Under the pieces are notes generated by a model. It was not told the DNA's origin, did not search any database, and worked only from the letters and a program-made list of their open reading frames with translations. Of a stretch of 64,000 nt of DNA, positions 56,363 through 64,000 are shown piece by piece (positions within the stretch are counted from its first letter, which is position 1; every line of letters starts with the position of its first letter). The translations under genes and the position numbers were made by a program. This stretch comes from Armillaria gallica (taxonomy: Eukaryota; Basidiomycota; Agaricomycetes; Agaricales; Physalacriaceae): NCBI GenBank assembly GCA_037576215.1, contig JBANDB010000002.1:558001-622000 (forward strand), written 5' to 3'.

Positions 56363-57563
56363 TTTCTCGGATGAGCGTGAGTTGTACGTCTCATTATCTT
56401 TATATATGCTGATGATGCCCCTTGCAGATCCACCGGACATGGATTGTCGTGGATCCGTGGCTAGACCGGTTACAGGTCTACCCATCATTGCTACCTTTTC
56501 TGCTGCATTGCCCTTCCAGAGAATGTACGTTTTCTACAGCGTTGAGGATCAAGGGACTGCCTTTTTTTCCCTACAGACTGGCATTGTGTTGACTGCAAGA
56601 ATGTACTGATCCGTCTCTCTTGCTTCCTCCTCACAGACCTTTTCACGCTAGAGAGGATGCAAAGCGCAAACTTGCTGGTTGTAGGACGATAGTATTGCCG
56701 TCAGCTCACAAAGAAGAAAATCGGTGCGTTATTATATAATCTCCATCTCTTAGCTTTTCTTAAAGATTTCTTCAGTTCTTGGCACAATATCTTTCGTCAA
56801 ACTACGACAGAGTCCTGCTGGGAAGGCCTATATCCAGACTTGATGATGTCCGCCAAGGCGTCAACGGGGACGGAAATGTCTGCATATGGATCACCGTCAG
56901 AGATATAACGACGCATCTGCCAGGACATTGTATCTTCCAAGCCTCGGTATATGCTCTCGTAATTCCCCAGGCCATGTTTTGGAAACAAAGAGCAACGATT
57001 GAGCCATTGTTGAGGAGACTTCCAGGTGCCCTACTCGTTCAATCATTGTTAACGTTTACCGCCAATCTTGACGCATTTGTCTAGGTATCAAGATACACTT
57101 TCTTCCATTCGGATGGATTGTCTTCCAACAGTGTTGACGATAGGTGACTGTTCGAACCATCTCGGGTGCTCACCGACTGCCAGATACACGTTCTCATGGC
57201 ACTAGTACTCCGCCTAAGTCATCGACGGTGCGTGAGGAGGTATAATATCCTCACAACCAGACCCAACATCCCTTCCAGGAATTTATCATGCTCTGCTCTA
57301 TGGATTGCCTATGCAAGACTGAATTCAATGAAAGTACTCCTCTGGGTACGGTTTATTCTCGTCTCGTCGCAGAACTAGTTGGTGTATGTAAGCTTTCCCT
57401 TGGTCAGTCGTCTGACTGTAGCTAACGATTCTAACAAGACGTTCGTGCAGGCACATATTCCACTTTCAAAGAATTATTGTTTTAAGAAGGGATGCGGGGG
57501 ATATACCCCACTTTCTTACCTGCTATTCGACCGACTGTTTGTAGTCTGTACCTGATGATCGCC
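56363..57563. repeat. F3 cassette copy 8
   Basis: Landmarks ATTGCTACCTTTTCTGCTGC, TTTTCTACAGCGTTGAGGAT, TTCTTCAGTTCTTGGCACAA, TGTCTAGGTATCAAGATACA and CCAGACCCAACATCCCTTCC. The early part of the cassette is absent. It ends where segmental duplication copy 2 begins. No conserved frame. Confidence 0.5.
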
Positions 57564-58235
57564 TAACCCATGGATATTCGGACAAGGCCTTTGTTGCTCC
57601 TCTTCTTACAGGCCTTATAGATCTGCTTAGGCGTTAATATGGTACAGCGGTATTCTTTTAACTATGCCTAACGATTATTGATCGCGCCTTCACTTCTAGT
57701 TCGAACTCTACGAGCCCGCTCTATCGATCTCTCCGCGCCGATGGATGTGGACCCATTCAGTACTAGTTGAGCAGGACGCCCTCCCTTCAGAATTCGTCAT
57801 CTGGTACTGCTGGGATTGATGTATGAGGCTCTCAGCTATCTCTAATGGTCTCTGCTCAGGCGTTCTCATCTGAAAATTGGCTCCGTTCTGGGGTTTGGAC
57901 TAAATGTTAATTTCAGATGCCTGGACCATAACATTTATTGTTGGTTTCGTGTGCGCGCTCGCTCCATCTTTTATTTCTCGGCCGGTGTTTATAATACCAG
58001 ATCTAGATGGACTCATGCACCATTTCACGCCTATTTCTTGTCACTAAGTATGGATTGGTATCGCGATTTTGCTCTTAGGCGCATCTTTTTAATCCAATAC
58101 TAGTCCCTGGTTGCTCCTTTGCTCTTTGATAATTTCCGTTTCTCTCGACCTTTCGAGTTGATATAAAAGCGTCAAATAGTCTCTCCGCACTCTCATTCGA
58201 TTACCCACAAGTCTTTCGAGTACGTGACATCCACA

Positions 58236-58690
58236 GTGTTCTCTCTTATCTTAAACAATCCATCATTGCGGCATTGGCTTTATCTGTTAGCTTCGCCAAT
58301 GCGCTGACCAGAGAATGTAAATACTTCTACAGTTTTGTTGCCAGCATGTTCATACTAACTCCTAGCGACTTGGTACACTCCCAACGGCAAGTTGGGGCCT
58401 GCGGTGCACCCATGCAGAACTCGGACTACATCGTCGCACTCTCCAGCAACTAGTATGCTGGAGGGGCGCACTGTTGGAAATACATCGGCGTGCACTGTAC
58501 GTTCAACAATACCTGAATGTCTGCACCGTGTTGATGTATGCTCTTAGACAAGGGAAATTCTGTAGACGCTACTATCGGGGACCTCTGCCCTGGCTGTGAT
58601 CATAATGGGATTGACCTTTCGCCATCTGCATTTGAGAAGCTCGCTCCTCTCGATGACGGGCGTGTCCAGGTCACTTGGAACTACGAGTAG
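58236..58690 (+). pseudogene. Expansin-like (DPBB) protein, copy 2, start lost and nonsense mutation
   Basis: Homologue of the gene at 12675-13107 with different lesions. The ATG is GTG (58236) and about 5 extra nt lie in the signal-peptide region. TAG at 58451-58453 replaces the CAG of SSNQY. However, it retains the segment deleted from copy 1: HCWKYIGVH, followed by a 51-nt GT-AG intron (GTACGT...CTTAG) joining to YKGNSVDATIGDLCPGC, GIDLSPSAF and GRVQVTW, ending at 58690. So copy 2 shows the true exon-2/exon-3 border, and the two copies are broken at non-overlapping places. Cys pairs (GACG, HCW, CPGC) fit the expansin-like fold. Confidence 0.8.
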
Positions 58691-59177
58691 ACCTTTCTGT
58701 TCAATATACTCGGAGTGATTGTCGAGTTTCCTGTGACTTTCGCTACTAATATGTGTTCCTATTAACTAAAGAATCGTGCCTTCTTTTCACCACATCTGAA
58801 GCTGATAATTCTTACAAGTAAGTATATTGGAAAGGTCTGTCCTCACTCCGGATATTCTACTGCGTTTCCATAAATATAAGAAAGGTGAACTTCAACATAA
58901 AACGCATTATTGGAGGCCTTGTACCAGCAAGTAATCCACGACAAAGCGATAACGTCCACTAGGTGCTTTAGGGCCTACAACAAGGACCTTGTTATACATC
59001 ATGGTCACAGATAGCCTCCGTTCTCCTGTTCTTCGGCGCGTCAGCTCCCTTCTCAGTATCCACATCACCCTCGGGCTCGCAACCATCACTCATCCCTGAT
59101 CCACTGTGTTCCAAGTCCATATCGCCAGATAACTCGCTACCAGCCGTCATGCCTGTCGAGTGAGCTGGAGACCCAAA

Positions 59178-60311
59178 CTATAAGGATGAAGCGCCGTTGC
59201 TTGCTTGCCAGTCGTCATCAGGACGTGCATTCCCCGACGCGACACGTGCCACGATAAGTGTGGGTGAGATCGCCTTCATAATAGAATGTCAGTATTGAGA
59301 TTCTTTCACGACGATGGAATAGTGGCAAACAGTCATTGAGATGTAGAGACTCGGTGCGTATAAAGATGCAACAGCATTAATATTAATTAATACCATCCAT
59401 CCTATTAAGCCAACGGCATGAAGCGAAGCGGATTCAACTAGATTCTCGATGACTCGACAGTAAACGCATGTACCCGTGTTGTCGTCTGTATGCTTCCTGA
59501 CTGTCAGGATACGATAAATTATGAGTGTGGTGCACCAAAGCGTGGTTCCTAAGGAGAAAGAAAGGAACATCATTATCCAGTCAATTTCCAGTGATGGTGT
59601 AGGAGCGGTAACAGCATCGTATAAGCTTGCAGTTGCGGTAACAGCATGGTCGTGTAAGCATCTTTGCAATGCGAAACAACCACAGACTACAAAGTGAAGT
59701 TGACAGTATAATAAAGCGAAAGGAAATCCAGCGCCTCACCTCCTTGAGCCAGAAGAAGTAGTATTAGTAGTATAACAAATGCCCAACGGCGGCCCCAGAC
59801 AATCCAACAGCGCCAGATCTATACAATGCGTGATGGTCAGTACACATTGAAAACGAGAATACTAGACATCATCACAGACCGCGATACTGTCAGCAGTGCC
59901 GGTAATTATACCCAACCCGACCATTGATGCACAGTATAGGTTGTAAACAAAGCTAAAGCTTTCGTTTCCCTTCTCGTTAGAGTAGTAGATAGCGTAAGCC
60001 CAGTCTGAGGCCACATAAATTGTGGCATAGATATACAAAAACACAACAAGGGAGACCATGATGTGTCGCTTTTTGGGTTGGCGTTGTTTACTGAAGACTA
60101 TTGGAGATTTCATCATGCGCGGGTACTGAAAAATCGGGGACTAACACACATGTTGCCCACAAAGCCACTATCACGATGCAAGTATGCATACCTGTTATAT
60201 CTCGACCCGCTCAATCAACGTGTATACGCATCAATTTGCATACTGACCGTGCCCGAAGACTCCCAATAGCGCCTGATTCAACTGCGCGATTAAGATTTGT
60301 CTTTCTGACAT
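59178..60311 (-). CDS. 7TM protein A', six exons, truncated tail
   Basis: Exons (minus): 60248-60311, 60150-60191, 59880-60097, 59740-59818, 59331-59686, 59178-59273; 855 nt, 284 residues. All introns GT-AG, phases close. Start MSERQILIAQ as in A. Exon 4 IWRCWIVWGRRWAFVILLI; exon 5 has a longer loop (TATASLYDAVTAPTP) than A, then TTLWCTTLIIYRIL and LVESASLHAVGLIGW. In exon 6 the family tail is cut by TAG (59178-59180, TCCTTATAG where A has TCCTTACAA) about 31 residues in, removing roughly 60 residues of polar tail but no membrane segment. It may still fold, or be an early pseudogene. Confidence 0.75.
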
Positions 60312-60690
60312 GGTGAGGTTTCGGGGGAGGTTTTGTGGATTGAAATCGATGGTCCCTCTTATGTAGCACTGATGAATGGACCTATCCCGCTGATCAGTTG
60401 GAAGTGACGGGCACAGGATTACAGATAATATAATAGTGGAGAGGTGTTCTTACTAAGCAACATTGCTTCTGCCGATGATTTCAGGGCAAAGGACCCTTTG
60501 AGAGACTGAACAAACCAATCTTCAAGCCTCCATAAATGGCGCTAATCTTCTTTCTGAACAGTACGATAAATAACCTAAGCGAATACTAATCGTTGAGAGA
60601 TTTCACGGTTAAAATGGTGACGTCGCAGCTTGCCTATACTTATGTGTCGTCCAACTCGCCCAAATCAGGCGAGGCAATGCGCGGAAGATA

Positions 60691-61450
60691 CAAGGTAAAA
60701 GATGACACTGGTGAATCTATCAGTAATTGATCCTAGAAGCTCGGCATGTAACCTTCTGACGGATGTAATACGAGGCGAACAGATAAAGCCTAAAGATTTG
60801 AAGTCACAGCACTAAGCAGTCGTCGCTAGACTCGAACCAGTCTACGAGGCCATGTAGTTCCTATTGAGGGGATGAAGGACGGAATAACGACCAAGTATTG
60901 ACAGGTAGGTCAACTATTCAGGTGACAGGCAGGTTGGTATCGAGCCTAAGTCGTCGCACTGGATAGTAAAATGCAAGACCATACGCGTGTAGGAGCTCAT
61001 AACGGAGTGGCTGAAAACAATTCTATATATTTGTATGGTCACGACAAAAGTATTTGCGGGAGGTGTCTATGACTTCGATACGCACGGATCCGATACAAAA
61101 TTATACTAGGTCCGTTATCCAGTTGATAGTAGCCCACGAGGACCGACTTTAGAAGAAATCCTGCTATGAATATCCGCGTCAAATATATTCGTGGCAAGGA
61201 AGTGGAGAAAATATTTCGTGTGCACACAAATTCCACCGTACAAGCACCAAAAGATCGTTCGCGCCAGGTTAAGAGAGAATGCTCAGTCTCAACACTCAAT
61301 ATAAGGCGAAGAAGGACGTACTTTGCTATGATTTACCAGATGTCCAAAAACAAAACAAAGGCTGCCTCAGGGCTCGTGATTTGTAATTACGACGGCCGCA
61401 AAGTAACAAACACCAACTCGTCACCTTCGAATGTAACCTCGCCTCGCGAC
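60691..61450. repeat. Unassigned sequence and U2 upstream of F2 copy 5
   Basis: 60691-61000 shows nothing recognisable. 61000-61450 matches 16550-16905 (GTGTGCACACAAATTCCACC, GAAGAAGGACGTACTTTGCTA), the region preceding each F2 start. A plus frame runs from 61166 into F2, but in the other copies it is not open. Confidence 0.45.
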
Positions 61451-62251
61451 ATGGAGGACTGGGAAGTACCAGTATCCGAGATACGCTCCTGGACGTATAC
61501 TCTAGGGAGTATGATCACATATATGAAGGGGTCACCACTGATTGCCACATCGCAGATTGAGGTTTTTGGCTTCGAGAATGTTCGAATGCTGAGGGAGAGA
61601 ACGTTGGAAAGCACGTTAGACGAGAGGGGTGTGCTGTTGTTGGCCTGTGAGGGTGAGGTTTTAGTGAGCTTATCGAACTCGGTTATAGAATTTAAGAACT
61701 CATTGGTGGCAGAGAAATCACGCGACCATCAGCGATCGGGTTACGGCTTGGAGGAACAAAACTACTGTTGTACCGAGCAGTGCGCTGCATATCCACCCAT
61801 TCGATTCGCACCGCCGTGTGTTTTCATTCCTGAACGACGAGCCATATACTCCCGGAGAAGCCCAGACGACGTGCCGACCCTCGAAGTTCATGAATATGAC
61901 AGGTGGTTCCTGTTAACCCTCCTCGGAAAGCCGTGTAACGATAATAGGAAGGCATCAGAGGAGCGGAAGATACTCTGGCGCCTCGTGCACCATGACCCGT
62001 GTACTAAACCTGACGACTGGGAAGACTTCCTGTGCAGCAAGAGGGACAACAGGACCCAGCACCATCGCGCCAGTTGCAATGAACTGGCAAACACCATATA
62101 TGACAATATGGCATCCATCGGCCCATTGGGGTTGACGACGACGATGCCAAGCCAGTCGAGTCCTCTGCTTCAACAGCTGCAAACATACCAACCGGTATCT
62201 CCGACTCTTGTCTTGCCTGCAGGATACCCTCGTCGTTCGATCCGCAACTGA
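61451..62251 (+). pseudogene. F2 family copy 5, least damaged, one-base deletion
   Basis: Exon 1 61451-61663 (MEDWEVPVSEIRSWTYTL ... PLIATSQIEVFGFENV ... LLLACEGEVL), intron 61664-61712 (GTGAGC...GGCAG, 49 nt), exon 2 from 61713 (RNHATISDRVTAWRNK, HPFDSHRRVFSFLNDEPYTP). A single base is missing at about 61862 (GGAGAAGCCCAGACG against GAAGCCCCAGAT), shifting the spliced frame. The remainder in the other phase reads YDRWFLLTLLGKP, KILWRLVHHDPC and DDWEDFLCSKRD, ending near 62251. A 361-codon uninterrupted frame from 61166 exists only because the intron read-through and the deletion cancel. Convergent to 7TM copy J. Function unknown. Confidence 0.7.
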
Positions 62252-62329
62252 TGGGCTTCCGTCTACGAACAGCAGAGGGAGAGTGGGAGAGCGACATCTA
62301 GCAATGAAGCAGAATCTGTCGCTATGATT

Positions 62330-63670
62330 TAATTCAGTTTCTTGTAGTAATGATAGCGGTGTCAGACTGACCTTTTGATAGGATCATGCGCAAGGTATCT
62401 TCTCATCAGTAGGTATTGGGTCCTCGCTCCAAATTCCCATCGGCGACGGCGGCAGGCCTCGTAGGTAACACTTGTTAAGGACATTCTCGACATAGTAAGA
62501 ATCACTGGCGGGAGGGAGGCTCGAGCCCCGTCGTAGTGGAAAGAAGGAGAGAAGTGAGGCGGCGTCACGGTCACGGCCTTCCTTCGTCCCGACATCCATG
62601 ATCAACCTCATTCCTCTCGACATTGCTACCTTTTTCTGCTGCACCACTGTTCCAAAGTAGCATGGCCGCCGTCTACGGTGTCGCGAAGGAAAATAATAGT
62701 ATGTTTGCCGCTACATACCAGTGTCGCTTTGTTGACCAGCGAGAATAGGTTGTAAATCTGTCACTTTGGCCTCTTCTCTGCTGGCTACTTTCGAGCTGGT
62801 GGGCATTCAAGGCGTAAGTATGTGACTGGGCGGTGACAACGTTGCGGCTAGCTCACGATAAAGGAAAACTCAGTGCGTCGTTGTGCGTTCTCTCTCTCTT
62901 ATCCTTTCTTACAGCCTTCTTCAGGTCTTGGCACAATATCTTCAGTGGAAATACGACGAATTTCTCCTGGGCCGGCCTATATGCGGACTCGATGATGACC
63001 TCGAAGGTATCAATGGACCCGGCAATACAAAGAAACCAAGCTCAATTCAGGCCGAAATCCAACGACGCCTCTCCCATGACCTCGTACCTCCCCGGTCTCT
63101 TATACGCTCATAATCCCTATGCAAAGTTCTGGACTGCAAAGAAAGATAGAACAGCGAAAAATATACCATCGTTGTGGCGACGCCCTGGTGAATCATTCCT
63201 TCAAGTCGTCTTTCAGCCGTTCTCGAGACGCCGTTCTTGGCGAACATGCATGCCTTCGTGATTAGGTATAATTTACTCCAAATTCGCCCGCAAATAGCTG
63301 ATATCTTGTCCAGGATTCTGTATATCGTCGAGCTCCCTATATGCACCCAGAAAAGTAACGTGGGAGCACCTGAATCTATTCGGCGACCCATTGGTGTCGC
63401 GATTTTTCTCTGATCTTCACCTCAACGGTAGTTGCGTCCACGAATGAGGTGGTAAGTATATACACTGTGTAGGCTCATGATAGCTGAATTGTAGCGTCGA
63501 GATCTCTTATGGGATACATTCCCCGCCATCCAGCTGGACCGGAAGTCAAAAAAAAAACGAGGAAAACTCACACATCATCGTCTGCCTCTCGTTCTTTTTC
63601 GTATAAAAAATAATTTAAACCAAAAACCGGTCTTGATTCTGACGACGCGCAATCTACAAAATTGAATATT
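62330..63670. repeat. F3 cassette copy 9 and 3' flank of 7TM J
   Basis: Full set of landmarks in standard order: GCGGTGTCAGACTGACCTTTTG, AGGTATTGGGTCCTCGCTCC, GCTACCTTTTTCTGCTGCACCA, AGCATGGCCGCCGTCTACGG, CTTCTTCAGGTCTTGGCACA, GTATCAATGGACCCGGCAAT, GTAGGCTCATGATAGCTGAA. It closely matches copy 2 (17845-19085). No gene called. Confidence 0.6.
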
Positions 63671-63678
63671 GATGTCTC

Positions 63679-64000
63679 TCATAGACACGTCGAACGGCAA
63701 GTTGCTAGCGTCCTCCAGTCCTCACTTTCTGCACTGTCCTCTAAGCCATTCTCCAAGTCGAGTGTTACGCGCGGAGATAGGTCGGACTCAGAGCTACGAC
63801 TCGTGTCAACACTGTCACTCTGCGAAGTCAAGGAACTTCTAAATTGAAGCGACGACGTCATGGTACTTTCTCCATGAGTCATTTGAGCGCGCATGCCCTG
63901 AAGCAACTTTGCGGCGGACCAGAATAGTTGGCGCAACTCCCTAGCAGAGGCGTTGTAGTCATAAAATTTCCAAGCCGGAACAAGTTGGAAGTACTTACTC
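63679..64000 (-). pseudogene. 7TM copy J, partial at window edge, frameshifted tail
   Basis: Final exon (from 63940 downward; acceptor CTAG then GGAGTTGCGCCAACTATTCTG), reading GVAPTILVRRKVASGHARSNDSW. The frame then shifts (SWRKYHDV rather than the family SWSES) and stops within about 35 codons. The rest of the tail is readable in another phase (STMTSSLQF, SDSVDTSRSSESDLSPR). At 63995-64000 lies the donor of intron 5, so exons 1-5 are outside the window. Sister of copy B. Confidence 0.65.

Larger units (their letters stand above)
57564..60690. repeat. Segmental duplication, copy 2 (expansin-like plus 7TM gene)
   Basis: Collinear with 11340-15104 in the same orientation from CCTAACCCATGGATATT to GGCGAGGCAATGCGCGG, lacking the 653-bp MITE. 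Provides the empty site and the paired comparison for both genes. Confidence 0.9.

Noticed and set aside
58907..59089. Minus frame conserved between 13361-13543 and 58907-59089
   Set aside because: It is the wrong phase of the last 7TM exon; conservation is due to the duplication.

Overview
The window looks like a repeat-rich accessory region of a filamentous basidiomycete, probably an agaricomycete. The reasons are genes cut by introns of about 50-65 nt with GT-AG or GC-AG ends, an expanded multi-pass membrane-protein family of a type I associate with mushroom genomes, a small fungal expansin-like gene, and a chromodomain Ty3/gypsy element whose decay is concentrated at CpG. There is no bacterial-style operon. 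No rRNA or convincing tRNA gene was found. All calls come from reading the sequence by eye, with no database search.

Layout. 1-10.2 kb is strongly CpG-depleted (no CpG in bases 1-1160). It holds a hAT-like MITE with a perfect 8-bp target duplication (504-866), a decayed copy of the modules found further right (about 1.25-5.09 kb) and a putative 2.2-kb inverted-repeat element (5.1-7.26 kb). CpG returns after about 10.2 kb. At 11.34-15.10 kb lies the first copy of a segmental duplication. It carries a broken expansin-like gene and an intact seven-transmembrane (7TM) gene, and it has been interrupted by a 653-bp Tc1/mariner-type MITE. The second copy, at 57.56-60.69 kb, lacks the MITE. The two copies bracket a 42-kb array.

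The array (16-57 kb, resuming at 61-64 kb) is built from repeated modules. One component is the minus-strand 7TM family. Five copies here (C, D, E, F, I) plus A give full six-exon models whose frames close exactly. Copy H has one frameshift, A' has a shortened tail, and B, G and J are partial. The second component is an unrecognised plus-strand two-exon family, here called F2, with five copies that all carry lesions. Four of the five lie convergent to a 7TM copy. A third repeated cassette of uncertain coding status (F3) and two spacer families (U1, U2) make up most of the rest.

A complete 8.46-kb Ty3/gypsy chromovirus (39684-48145) with 415-bp LTRs and a GCAAG target duplication sits between 7TM copies G and H. 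It is inactive: about ten CGA codons have become TGA, a catalytic Asp of the reverse transcriptase is Asn, and gag is frameshifted. A 10-nt match between its primer-binding site and the predicted 5' end of its own RNA suggests Tf1-like self-priming.

Taken together, the window records birth-and-death evolution of a membrane-protein array, with paired lesions in duplicates, an empty-site comparison, and CpG-directed decay of repeats. What the 7TM and F2 proteins do is not known to me.
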